This document shows positions 34,801 through 46,539 of a stretch of DNA of 64,000 nucleotides, one piece after another. Every line of letters begins with the position of its first letter. Positions within the stretch are counted from its first letter, which is position 1. Source of the DNA: Myrica gale (Eukaryota > Streptophyta > Magnoliopsida > Fagales > Myricaceae); NCBI GenBank assembly GCA_963930655.1, contig CAWVNL010000001.1:12501-76500 (forward strand). Direction: 5' to 3'. The notes below the pieces were generated by a model. The model ran no database searches. It was not told the origin of the DNA and saw only the letters and a list, made by a program, of their open reading frames with translations. The position numbers and the translations under genes were made by a program.

Positions 34801-34885
34801 GCGCTATAGGAACCGGTCGGATTCGAACCGACGAATAGAAGTTTTGCACTCATGCCTTAGCCACTTGTGTCAGTCAAGCCACTTG
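34801..34885 (-). pseudogene. tRNA-like pseudogene, possibly tRNA-Cys(GCA)
   Basis: On the minus strand there is a perfect T arm (GTCGG TTCGAAT CCGAC), a 3' acceptor strand CGGTTCC, and upstream a D-arm-like GTGGCTAAGGC. An anticodon-like loop TGCAAAA would read Cys. The 5' acceptor strand is lost. The D-arm side carries an 18-bp tandem duplication (GCCACTTGTGTCAGTCAA twice on the plus strand, about 34858-34893). The anticodon stem is imperfect. Plant mitochondria contain a bacterial-type tRNA-Cys, so an organelle-to-nucleus transfer is one explanation. That origin is inference. Confidence 0.45.
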
Positions 34886-35049
34886 TGTCAGTCAAGTCTC
34901 TTTAACGGACAGAAAATGGAACCCCAACCCCCTTGGTCCGGGTCCCGAGTCAATCTTCCCCTGCAAAGACAAATCTACCCCGATCAGGTAACTGACAAAA
35001 CGATCTAACGCCAACTCCAAACTCTCATTGGGGTGCTGGCGCGAACCCC

Positions 35050-36353
35050 AAGACCAAGGTAAGAAATAAATATTAAATCATGAATAATTCTTAAAAAAAG
35101 GAATCGCTTCGATGACATCTCTATAATTAATCCCTGAGAGTTGACAAAACGGTATCAGCTTTTGTTCGGCTTATCCAAGAAAGTTTCTTTGCTAACGTTT
35201 GGGAGGCTGTCGTAGATGGGCTCTGTTTAGCTTAGCTCGTCCTGTTTCTGTATGCTCCCTCTTGCTTTTTTTTCTTTTCTTTTTTGGGTTGTTGAGAATT
35301 TCTGTTTCTTTCGGTGCTGCCTCTTACGGGTGAAGGAGTTGTTTAGTTTATCATGATTGGTTTTGTGAGCATTTGAAGTTCTGGATATAACTGCTCCCCA
35401 CTTTGGGGATTGCAATTGTGGAGTCAGTTCCTCTTTGCGTTACTGTTCACTTTCCAATCAGGACATTTATGCGGGTAGGCTTTGTTCTTTAATTGGGAAT
35501 GTATGTTGGTCAGAAGGTTGCATATTTGGCTTTTGAATAATAGTTTGGAAAGATTCGTCTTTTTTGCCTGTTCGGGGTGTATTTATCGACCGCCCTCCAC
35601 CGCCCCGCCGCTGGGGGTTTGATGGACCTGTAGAACTGTAGTACGCAACGTTCTCCATAAGCGTTCAGAAAGTTTCTTGTTGCTTTACTGCGTGACTGCA
35701 TATGATTGGCCATTTGGAAATTTAAGAAATGTGTGGGTTTAAGACTCTCCCTCTAGGAGTGGATCCTCATTTGGGGTTATTAGATCATGGTAAATTTTCA
35801 GTTATCCAAAAATTTAAACTTATGGGAAAGAGTGAACATGATGACTTTATTCTGGCAGACTAAATAATTGTGAGGACCTTGTTGGTGATTTAGCCAAATT
35901 TGATATTTCAGCTTTGTTCTGTGTTTCTTTGATCAGAACTAATTCTATCGCTTTGAAAATTTGTGGGTAGTGAGTCTTTGGGAGTTGATTGGAGTTTATA
36001 TGCTTCGTTTGGAATTCAAGGCAATGCTGTTTGGAGCTTAAAAGGTTGCATCCAGTCTTTACATTATCACACGTGATTTTAAAAAATTATGGCTTTTGCG
36101 TATGTAAGTGCTCAACACACCATGATTTTACACAGACCTTTTGCAAACATGTTTCCTATCTATGCTTAGAAATGGGGAATTCAACCTGACTAGCGACAAC
36201 TTGGGAAATATTTAGGATGTTTAAGAACAATGCTGGGTGTGTATTCATAACCATATCATATGGATGGCAAAGTACAGTCATCATGGTACCTCTGGTTATT
36301 CTGGTGAATTCCTATATATGCATTTTTGCTAAAGCTTCAGTACATGCTTTGCA
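35050..36353 (+). other. Putative promoter and 5' UTR region of MFSD12-like gene
   Basis: No coding frame of note. A splice acceptor (TTTGCAG at 36348-36354) lies 28 bp upstream of the chosen ATG at 36383, implying a non-coding first exon somewhere in 35.1-35.7 kb. A GC-rich patch at 35590-35615 might mark it. Confidence 0.4.
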
Positions 36354-36382
36354 GGGGCTTCCATTTGTTGAGAACTATTAGA

Positions 36383-39300
36383 ATGAGTAATGAGATTGAT
36401 GATGATTCGTTCACTAAGCCCCTCGGAAAACGATCTGTACTTTACTATGGCGTGGGGCACATGCTGAATGACATCACTGCTGCCTGTTGGTTTACTTATC
36501 TCTTATTGTTCCTGACAGAAATTGGACTTTCTCCGAGGTAAATATCTTATAACATAATCAGAAGTCTAATAATCACTTTACAGTTGGTGTCTTAGGTACT
36601 AGGATTGTTAGAAACAATCACTGCCCATAACCTAAGCTACTGGGAAGAGGCCAACATTATATATAGAGCACAAGTAAGAAACAGCACATTGTTATTAGTA
36701 CAGAAGGCAAACACCAAAAGATAAACTAGAAACAAAGGGGAGTTTCAAAGATTTGGACATAGGAACGTTTTATACAAACCAGGCTCTAGTCAATGTTGGA
36801 AACTATCTGCGAGTTGGCGAATAATGTTAAGCACGCACTAGCAACATTCACAAGGAATTTCCTTACATCTTTCATCAGAATTGTTCCTCATCAGTTTAGG
36901 AGGATTGTCCATGTTTTGCTTCATTGATTTCTATTTACCATACTTATCTTTTATCTCCTGTAACCTCACCCCACCCCAAAAAACCCAATTCACAACATGG
37001 TTTTTTTCACTGCAGGGATGCTGCTACAGTTATGCTTTCAGGTCAAATAGCTGATGGATTCACAACCATATTTGCTGGTGAACTGGTAGTCTGACATCTG
37101 CGTTTTCTTGTCTGGATTCAAAACTTGATATGCTATTCATACGTTATTAGTTGTTGTAAAATTACGACTACTTGAATCTTATATGCCTACCTGGTCCTTT
37201 TATTGTTTTGCACACATTTTTAGCTTACTTTTTTTTCGACATTCAAATATCTATTGATCTGGTGTAATACGGATGACATGCGGTCACTGCCTGGTCATTA
37301 GCAATTCTTCATCAATCTGGGAGGTTGACATTTTTTGAGTTTTTATTCTGCCGGAAACATTTTAGATGACCTGCTTTCTTGGTAAATGTTATCATGATTC
37401 ACAATCTGCAAGTGATGCAGTTGGACTTTTTCAGCGTATATCACATTAATTTCCAAAATGGTGGAAATTATTGAAGTTTAAAATTACATTATATTTAACT
37501 CGAGAACCTTCAAAAAAGTGTGTTCAAGTTTGAGTCCTACAAACTTAACATATGCTTCTTAGTCTAGTTACTCGATATGTTTTTTTTTTAATTTAGGTTG
37601 TTGATTGTATACAGATTAAGAATTGGAATTGGCTTCATGTCTTCATTTTCGCATGTTCCTTTGAATTTTTTTGGCTGCAGATTTTGTTCTTCCATTCTAT
37701 TTTATCTTTTTTTCCATGTGAATTTTTTTATTCATTCCATATTGCTTCGAATTTGTGCTTTTGATTCTAGTACAAGATTAGACAATGAAGTAATTTGCGC
37801 TTTTGCTTATAGTACAAAATTAGAAGCTGAAATAGGAAATATCAAGCACCTTCTCTAACTAGCGGTCGGCCTGCTAGCGATTTTGCGTATATCCATCAAC
37901 TGAAGCTCCTCTACTGGGTTTAACTGGTTGAAACTTCACCTGATCGAATCTTTCTCAAGTTTTAATAAAAGCACATAAATTCAGCATGTCCACCTTAAAA
38001 GAATATTATAAATTTCTGATATACCCTTCAAATGTTGAGGAAAACTACTGAAATCTTATCCGTTTTTCATTTTAATTCTCATGTACACCATTAATAGGCT
38101 TCATATGTGAAAATGTTTCTAGAAAGTATAAATGCAGATATAAGTCTAGGTGTTATGTTTTGTATCCTACAGTAGATCCTTTATTTTTTTTTTCGCTTGC
38201 TGGAAGTAACTTTGCTTGGACCTTGGTATTGTTTTCTCGACAGATAGACCGATTTGGACATTTCAAAGTATGGCATGGTGCAGGATCTGTTTTAGTTGCC
38301 ATTTCATTTTCTTCTGTCTTTGGCGGTTGCATTCCTTGTAAGATATTTGCTACGTCTTCATCGACTTGGCGAACCATTGGCTACAGTGTTTTTGCATCAA
38401 TATTCAATGTGGGCTGGGCTGCTAGTCAGGTTTCACACATGTAATAACCTTCTCACTCTAAAATTTTCCAGCTGAAGTCTTCAAATCATCCTTTCAATAT
38501 TTCCTCCCCCTTATAATCAGCAGGCAAGAGGCACTACTGCCACTCTTTGAAGTGGTCTTTATAGTGTGAACCCTAGCAAATTTCGGGTATAAAATTGAAA
38601 TCTGAAACGTGTTGAAGTAATCGGTTTGAAATGCCTTTTTAATTATTTGCGGCTTTTATGTATCTCTGGAGGGACTTGCCTGAAAGTTTCAGTATATTAT
38701 CAAGCGCAATTGCATAAAATTCAATAGGACTCTGGAAATTCCTAAAAAGGCACCATTGAAAACCTTTTCCCTGTCCCTCTACATTAGGGGGAAATGAAAA
38801 AGGAAGAAACATCTTTCCTCGAGCTTAAGTGTTTTGTCATTTACGCTATAAACCTTCACTTTGTTGTTGAAGGTCTATGGTGAATTGCATCACTCTGAAT
38901 TCAACAAGTAGAGTAGTGCTGACAAGCTGTCGCAATGCTTTTACAATGGTCAGCTCCTTCCTGAATGTTTACTAGTCTTATGTTGTTATATTGTGCCACT
39001 AGAACTACTGTTCATATTGAGTGTATGTTTCGTTAAATACTTTCTTTTTAAAGGTTGCCAACCTCACCCTATATGCAATTGCTCTAGTAGTGTTTGCTGT
39101 CACCAAAGCAGAAACAAATGCGGATGTTGAAAATCAGGTACACAGACTAAATGAATCTTGATCAAATATTATGAACTTCTTTTTTGGATAACTTCATCAC
39201 TTTTCCAAATGAGCAGTATCGCTGGATTGCATATTTGTCTATCGTTTTTGGATTCTGCTTCGTGGTCATATTTCTTCTTGGAACCAAAGAGCCAAGGTGA

Positions 39301-42300
39301 GACAAATATTCTCAACCTATGATGAGTTTAGGGAGTGTCTTGATAGTGCTTTCTTGGCGCAGTATGAGATAAGAAGTTTAGCTCACAGTACTATGATTTA
39401 CTACTACAATATCATTTGCAACTTTGGTTGGTTAAGGTGAGAAAAATTATATCTTGCTATCAGTTGCCCCTGGACCAGGACTGATAAAGCTCACAGAGTT
39501 TTAAGATTGCTTGGGTGATTATGAAGAAAAATAATTTTTTTTGTATGCTTGATACTGACAGAAATTTGATGGACCAGTTGAACCTTCTGGTTCCCCTCTC
39601 AAGGCAATCAGGCATATACACCTACTTGATTACAGCAGTCAATTATTTTTCTTTTGCAGATCAAAGGTAGGCGTGCAGGGAAATAGTCATGCAAGGATTT
39701 CTTGGGCATACTGGTTCAAGAGAGTATTATATTATGAAGTTGCTACTGTTTATGTGCTCACCAGATTAGTAACCAATGTATCACAGGTCAGTGCATTTAC
39801 TTCCATAGTTGTGTTCTTTTGCGAAATGGAAAAGCAAAGAAGTAACTTAAGCTTATTTTTTGTAAACAATAAACGAGTAAACAGTTTTTCAAAATATTGG
39901 AAGATGGTGAGTGAGTCTCTAGGAGAAAAACACCTTGAAGGACTTCTTTCTAGGAAAGATCATCTCTCCATTATTAGCTCCCTCTTGAAGAAGTGATTTG
40001 AAAAGTTGTTGAGGTTCCTTTGTAGTTCTTATATGAAGATGGCTTCTTGTGCTCAGGCATATCTTGCATTCTATGTTATTGATGATCTACGAATGGCCCA
40101 ATCAGCTAAAGCACTGGTACCTGTTCAAACCTTATCACAATCAAACCTTTATTAATCTTTAATTTTTTTGAGAAGGAATGCAAGGCTGATTCTTTTTTCA
40201 AACTGATGGGAGCAGGTTCCTGCCATAATCTACATTTGCAGCTTCGTCGTATCTGTGATTCTACAGGTATGAAACTCAGTTCTTTGGTTGGATGTGATCC
40301 ATAAGTATTTTGTTTTATTGGCATCTGTGCCCCACGTTGCAGGAGATTGCATGGACAGGCGGTCGCCTGAAGGCCTATTATTCTGCTGGATGCATTCTTT
40401 GGATATTTTGTGGTGCAGCAATCCTTCTCTTGCCTAGAAGCTTGAGTGCTTTCATGTACATTATATCAATATTTATTGGTATAGCAAATGCCTTGATGAT
40501 GGTATGATCCAAGATTCTCAGCCCTCAAGGGACATTCTAAGAAGATGATATATGTGAAATAATACTCACTAGCTAATAAAAGTTCAATAATATTTGAGGT
40601 TTAGTTTTTAAACAGGACCATCAGACATTAACATGAAGTATCCTATAGTCATTAATACGTCAGTGGAGGGGAAGTTGTTGTTTCTGGTGCCGTTAATAAT
40701 CTCTTCAAACATGCATATATTGGTCTCAAGACGGAGGAGCTGATTTGATTTTCGAGATCTCATGGCTCTTATCACTTCATGCAAATGGCCAGGGACAAAG
40801 CTAGGATTAGAGATTTGTGGGGGGGGGGGGGGGGGGGGCAACTTTATTAAATTGAAAGGAGCCAAATTGCAAAAAAGAACAATAAGCTATCTGAAATGGC
40901 ATTTTTTTTTGCCTGAGAAAAAAAAAATAATTCTGCTGGAAGCTTTGTCCCTGACGATGGCTAAGATTTCAACTGTCCTTATAACTTTGCTACCTCTTAG
41001 AACCTGTTAGAGCCAGTAATTTGGTTTTGACAGAACTTCTATAATCATAGAAGACTGGTTGTTAGGGTTACGTAATACCGTGATTCTCAAATCTGCACAG
41101 TTTCTAGTGCTGTGTGTGTATGTGTGGGGTAGGGGGCCTCCTATACAATATCCCAATCACTCATTTGCATATGATCTCAGCAGTAATTAGTTCATTTCAT
41201 TTGTTCTTAAAATTTTGACTCCAGCTCAAGTATAACAGGTGACTGGGGTAAGCATGCAAAGTGTTCTAATTGGTGAGAATCTTGGCGGCTGTGCATTTGT
41301 TTGTGGATCATTGAGCTTCTTGGACAAAATCTCCTGTGGGCTTGCCTTGTATGTTCTTCAGTCTTTCCAAAGTAAGTAGTTTGAATCTTCGTTCATAGCA
41401 ACGGCTTTAACATAAAAGGGTTCTACTGTATACTAGCTGCTTGTTGAGTGTGCATCTGCACACCACGGTTTGGCAACTTTTACCTGCATAATTATGTAAG
41501 AGATATGTTGATAGAAATGTGGTTCTTTGGCTTGGATCATGAGATGTTTCTTAGTTGTTTGAGCTTTAATTGAATTAGGAGGAGAAATAGTTTCAGCAAA
41601 TGTTGTTGGAAAAGATCCAGTATTGACATAAAAGTATAGCACTATTTCTGACTATCAGTTTTTGTGAAGATGATTCACCATCTACGTTTTTAAATTTTCT
41701 TGATTATTTTTTTATTTGTTAGCTTCCTGTAATTGTTCAGTTTGATGACCGTGGAAGCAGTCATAAGAAGATAGTCAATGAATATGAAACACGTGTGCCA
41801 TCTGACTTCTTTTAATGGATTACTGTGTTGTTTTGATACATTCAATCCTATGGCCGTGCTTCATATCAGTGCACTAGGGAAGCATATGCAGCTTAGTTAA
41901 GTAACAATTTTGGGAAAACAGGTAGCTTTGTTTAAGTGATATAGCTGACATAAAGAATTTACTTCAAACATGAGTTATGCACCTTTGAAAGTTTGATACT
42001 GATTAATCCAGATAGGGTTTCTCACGAGTTCCTGGTTAATTCCTCTGGTAATCGGTTGTCGTCTTTTTTTTTGTGGGGGGAGGGGGGGGAGAGGAGGTGA
42101 CTTTTTCTTTCTTTTTTTAAGCAGGGAAGAGAGGTAATTGTTTGTCATCTTACAGTTTTCGTCTTGGTACCTTTCAGATCGTCAGTAGCACTGGCACTGT
42201 TTCTTCTTTCTTGTTTTTCCTTGTTCTCTCAACGTGCAAAATTCATTGAGTTCTTACAGTCGAATGCCAATAATAGTGAATCTAAACTCTGTTTCAAACC

Positions 42301-42491
42301 ACATGTACTTCGATGCAGGTTGCTCTCCAGAACTCCAGCTTACGAACTCCATACACGTGTATATCTCAGTTACAAGGTTTGGTTTGGGTCTCATACCACC
42401 AGCTTGTTCACTTGTTGGTGTGGCAGTTACATACAACATGAAACTCCACACCCCTTTTTCAAAGCCTTTGATGGAGCCGCTGTTGGAATAG
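36383..42491 (+). CDS. MFSD12-like major facilitator transporter
   Basis: Polytopic membrane transporter of the major facilitator superfamily. The animal homologue MFSD12 acts in lysosomes and melanosomes in cystine/cysteine handling; the plant substrate is not established. Twelve exons, all GT-AG and phase-consistent: 36383-36537, 37016-37085, 38244-38440, 38873-38948, 39054-39137, 39217-39296, 39660-39786, 40057-40116, 40216-40266, 40343-40501, 41239-41371, 42319-42491. Product 454 aa. Landmarks: LGKRSVLYYGVGHMLNDITA, GQIADGFTTIFAGE, DRFGHFKVWHGAGS, NVGWAASQVSHMSMVN, LTSCRNAFTMVANLTLY and DKISCGLALYVLQ. Length and twelve-helix pattern fit the family. The start at MSNEIDDDS follows a UTR acceptor; an upstream in-frame ATG (36326) precedes that acceptor. 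No damage seen. Confidence 0.93.
40817..40839. repeat. Poly-G tract in MFSD12-like intron
   Basis: A run of about 20 G in the tenth intron (40502-41238). Length is probably uncertain in the assembly. Confidence 0.7.
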
Positions 42492-43185
42492 AGACTGCGA
42501 AACCAGTTTCCTGCAGGCAACCCTAGCTACAAGATGTCAGAGCCTTTGCAGTAGGTTTGATTATTACCTGGTGAATGCTCTGTAGTGTAGCATATTCTAC
42601 AGGAGACGTCAAATGATTGGCCACAAATATAGTTGAGAAACCCGTAAGGGAATACCCATTTGTATTCGTACGTTAAAGTCATTGCTATTCATGTCTGCAG
42701 GACTTTCTGATGGGTATATCGATTAATGAAAAATTCATTCATTGAAACGTTACAAAATATGAATCTTCCAACAAGTACGAGGAACGGATTGTAAGAGAAG
42801 AATGATTTGCATGCTAGTGATAAATATCATCAACGAACTGTTGACCCAAGTTGAACACCATCGTTCAAATGCCCTCAAAGCAGAACCCTACCTGCCTCTG
42901 TCCGGACATTCTGTAGTTCTCCGCATTGAAATCATTAGTTAACTACTGCACCAAAACAAGGCGTGAATTGTTTGACATGCATCGAGGCAAGAGTTGTATC
43001 TGCATCGCTTAAAGCAAGCACTCACAGTTCGATGGGAGTGGTAGCGTTATAATTCGCACACAATTTATCATAAGAAGAGATGTCGGCTTCAATTAGGGAG
43101 CTTCATGGGAACGGCGCAAGAAAGAAAAAAGTGAAAACAGCAGATTTCTCAATATAGAGAAATTTCGAGGCTCTGCCCTCTTTCT
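42492..43185. other. 3' flank of MFSD12-like gene, no gene
   Basis: AT-rich sequence presumably holding the 3' UTR and intergenic DNA. Nothing else is supported. Confidence 0.5.
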
Positions 43186-43868
43186 AGACTATTTGCTCCC
43201 TTCTTCACCTGAACCCTCTCCCTCATCATTGTCACCGGCGACGGGAGGTGCATGAGCTCCTCCAGTTGCCCCATCCCTCCCTCTCCTCCCTTTCTTTTGG
43301 CCGGATGTCTTCTTTTCCTCCCATTTTCTCCTCTTTTTTTCTAGTCTCTCAGTGGCGGTTTTCAACTTCAGATCCCGGTGTGTCGGGCAGCGATTGGTGG
43401 CCATGCGCGGGGGACAGTCTCTGCAGCTCCAGGCGCCGTTTCTGGCTCCTTCCAAGCACCGTCAGCCAGTGCGTGCACTCCCACGCGCGGTCACGTGTGT
43501 GCAAGTGTGAGCCACGCGCCACCCCTTTTGTGGACTTGCTTAGGTGCATTTGGTTGCTCTCTCGGGGGCCCGTCTCTAGGCTTCATTCCGATCAATCAGT
43601 GGCTTGTTTCAGTGCATTTTGCTGTGTTTTTATTGTGTTTGTGTTGTTTATTTCGGCAGGATGTTGTGGGAGGGTGCATGTGGTGACCGCCCAGCCGGTG
43701 GTGTGTCACAGTGGTTGTTCACCTGCTCCTTTGCCATTTTTTGTCATGGACCTTTGTTGTCCATTTGTGCTGGTATGGATTGTCTTTTGGGGTAGTAGGA
43801 TACTAGTTAGGAGACCGTCTTTTTCGGCGGTGTTAGTCACAGGTCTTTGGATCCATTTTGAATCTACG
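43186..43868 (+). mobile_element. Diverged copy of the 46.6-kb retroposon family
   Basis: Shares the order of landmarks with 46555-47494. It has a CT-rich head of CTCCC/TTCTTC blocks, then a CACGCGC-rich patch (43480-43520), then a GT-rich stretch, GTGCTGGTATGGA (about 43767) and GTCTTTGGA (about 43843). No A tail or target duplication is visible, and its 3' side abuts a CACTA end. A 279-codon frame crosses it but has no known domain. Confidence 0.45.
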
Positions 43869-43869
43869 G

Positions 43870-43962
43870 GCCTCCCGGTTTTGTCACCTAAAACCTTAGG
43901 TGACGAAATTTGTACTATGTGTGACATTTTTTTTGTCACCCAAAGTGTTTTTTCTTGTAGTG
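43870..43962. mobile_element. CACTA transposon end (truncated)
   Basis: Reading the minus strand from 43962 gives CACTACAAGAAAAAACACTT, the characteristic terminus of plant CACTA (En/Spm) elements. It is followed by the subterminal motifs GTGACAAA and CACCTAAGGTTTTAGGTGAC. I found no matching opposite end, so only one terminus is supported. Confidence 0.75.
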
Positions 43963-44674
43963 TCAGCTCAATGCATGCAGGAATATCAAACAGACAACAA
44001 ACTAGAATACATGGAGACGACACTGTTAGAAACAATAGCTCGCGCAATGTAGCCTCAACGGAAGTAGATGGCATTCAGGGAAACTAGGCAAGGAACGAAA
44101 CAATAAATACAACAATCAATGCAGCGAGTACAATCCATTAAGATTGAAGACTCAGGCAGGTATCCACGAAAAAATTAAAAAAGAAAAGAAAAAATCTAAA
44201 GAAGAAAGGAGATTTCATACAAAAACGCCAATGTATCACCTCCACTTCTTCACCAATAGCGAGCTTTCTTCCGGGGGCTGCTCTCTTTCTTTTTCTCTTT
44301 CCACCGAAGTTTGTTGCGCCCGCCGCCATTGCCATCTAGGAGTAACCAAAGGAAAACGGCGCATGAAGCAGAGATTGAGAGAGAAGTATAGACTTGCAAT
44401 TGTGTTTTCGTGACGATCGTTTTGTAAACATTGGGAGTAGCTTGCTCACTCAGAAACACATGCCCTGCATCTCCTACTATCAGTCTATTACACGGATGAT
44501 GTGGGGTGCGTGGAAGATACGTGGGGCCTTCCAAATTTTACTGGAAAAGGAAAAAAAATTCTAAGACTCAAAGTCATCTGTGTAATACTAGAGAATAACT
44601 GTGGACCCTGATCCACGTAACCACACGGGCAGCACATTAAATTCAGATAAAAAATGTTTTGATTCGTCGATACT
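43963..44674. other. Intergenic, no gene recognised
   Basis: Short open frames only. None resembles a known protein. Confidence 0.45.
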
Positions 44675-45436
44675 CATATTTTTAGGGTTGTTCAGGCGGT
44701 GGCATGGGCACTGCGTTGTTGGTATTTGGCTTCATAGGTGACGGTACATGTTTAAGGTTTTACAAAAAAAAATTTGTTACTATTTTCGGTTCCCGATTAC
44801 CCGTCATCGAGATCTTGGGACACCGGGATACCAGATTTTTAAAATATATGTATATATATATAACGTTTAACCCCCTCCTGATCTCCCGGGCTCCCCAATT
44901 CGCGTTTTCCCCATCTTGGCCCCCTCCCGACCCCATCCCCATTTCACGTTTTTTCCCACCGGTCCAACCCCTCGAGCCCCTCTGGCCTAAAAAACAAAAG
45001 GAATCTTTTTGTTTTAAACTTCGGACCCCCTCCCCCATTTGTTATCTCATCTTGTTGCGATGTTCTCTAAGTTTATTGATTTTAAATTTATTACTTTAGA
45101 CTTTAAAATCTCATCTTATGCTTTAAGATGATCTTTAATTTTTTTTTGAAATTTAGATTTCATTAGTTTAGATTTTATTGATATGTGATTAATTGACCAA
45201 CAGAAAAAAGAAAAAAATATATTGGGTCAAGTGCGTAAAATGCTAAAAATGGTATGATATGAATGTAGGATAACCGGAAACCGCCACCGCTAAAATCGCT
45301 ACTGCTAAGGTTCGGTTTTTACCCTTAACGGTGTAGTGTATGTGACAATTATTTAAAAACCGGTCTACCCGGTGTAGGTGCCGGTTTTGGCCAAAACCAG
45401 CACCTACAACGGGGTTGAACAACCCTACATATTTTG
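44675..45436. mobile_element. Non-autonomous hAT element (family A), 746 bp
   Basis: Element 44683-45428 has ends TAGGGTTGTTCA and TGAACAACCCTA, perfect 12-bp inverted repeats. It is flanked by the exact 8-bp duplication CATATTTT (44675-44682, 45429-45436). The interior near the right end shares ATGAATGTAGGAT and CCCTTAACGGTGTA with the element at 59212. It carries no transposase. Confidence 0.95.
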
Positions 45437-45863
45437 TTATCGTCTTCATCATAAACAATAGAATTAAAAAATAGGTTAATTATCATTTTCATCCCTGAGT
45501 TTTGACCACTTTACAAAATTCTTCCTTGAGTTTTCTCATTTATCATATGTAGTCCTTGGGTTTCATGATGTTGTCAAAATAGTCATTCTGTCAACTTCTG
45601 TTAGCGAATTGCCCAGTCAACTAATTGCCAAAACCAGCACCTACAACGGGGTTGAACAACCCTACATATTTTGTTATCGTCTTCATCATAAACAATAGAA
45701 TTAAAAAATAGGTTAATTATCATTTTCATCCCTGAGTTTTGACCACTTTACAAAATTCTTCCTTGAGTTTTCTCATTTATCATATGTAGTCCTTGGGTTT
45801 CATGATGTTGTCAAAATAGTAATTCTGTCAACTTCTGTTAGCGAATTGCCCAGTCAACTAATT
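45390..45863 (+). repeat. 237-bp tandem duplication
   Basis: 45390-45626 is repeated at 45627-45863 with one difference (C versus A in AATAGTCATT/AATAGTAATT). The unit contains the last 39 bp of the hAT element, its target duplication and the outer part of the Mutator-like TIR. The very low divergence means a recent event. Confidence 0.95.
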
Positions 45864-46507
45864 GATATACACGTCATTACTAATCAAAATGTGACGTGTA
45901 ATTTTTTTTTAAAAAAAGTCACGTCAATTTTACTGTGCAACATCAGTAAAATAAAATAATTACAAAAGAAATAAAATAAATTAAGAAAATTTTCGTGAAG
46001 CAAATAATAAAAAAAACTCTCAAACTACGTGAGTTGCAAAACCACCCCTGGAGAAGGGGTGGCCGGTGGCTCACCAGAGCCACCCCTGGACGAGGAGGCC
46101 CAGATTTGGGTTCCCACCTTTGCGGGGTGGCTCCTGGCCACCCCTTCTCCAAGGAGGCTGAGGGGTGGCTCGCACCTCCCCTGTATGTTCGGTTCTTTTT
46201 TTTTTTAGTTTCTCGACAAAGTTCTTAATTTATTTTATTTCTTTTGTAATTTTTTTATTTTACAGATGTGGCACAATAAAATTGACGTGACATTTTAAAA
46301 AAAAATTACACGTGTCACTTTCTGATTGGTAATGACGTGTATGTCAGTTAGTTGACTGAAAAATTCGCTAACAGAAGTTGACTGAAGGATCATTTTGAGA
46401 ACATCATGAAACCCAAGGAGTACTATGATAAATGAAAAAAATTCAAGGACGAATTTTATAAGGTGGTCAAAACCAAGGATGAAAATGATCATTAACCCTT
46501 AAAAAAT
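45465..46507. mobile_element. Mutator-like element with about 275-bp TIRs
   Basis: The left arm (functional copy about 45711-45990) is the inverted match of 46222-46498. Shared landmarks: TATCATTTTCATCC, TTTTGACCAC, TTCATGATG, AATGACGTGTA and TAAATTAAGAA. The 9-bp target duplication TTAAAAAAT lies at 45465-45473 and 46499-46507. Long TIRs and 9-bp duplications define MULEs. The interior (about 46020-46190) is GC-rich with GGGGTGGCC/GGCCACCCC palindromic blocks and no gene. The left arm was doubled by the 237-bp duplication, so the original element was about 790 bp. Confidence 0.9.
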
Positions 46508-46539
46508 CTAACAGGGAACATGATGATTTGTTTCGAACA

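Noticed and set aside
43248..44087. 279-codon open frame
   Set aside because: Low-complexity, Cys/Ser/Phe-rich translation with no domain. It crosses a retroposon copy and a CACTA end, so it is not a gene.
45943..46228. Open frames on both strands of the Mutator-like interior
   Set aside because: Products of GGGGTGGCC palindromic blocks between the TIRs; no transposase or captured gene recognised.
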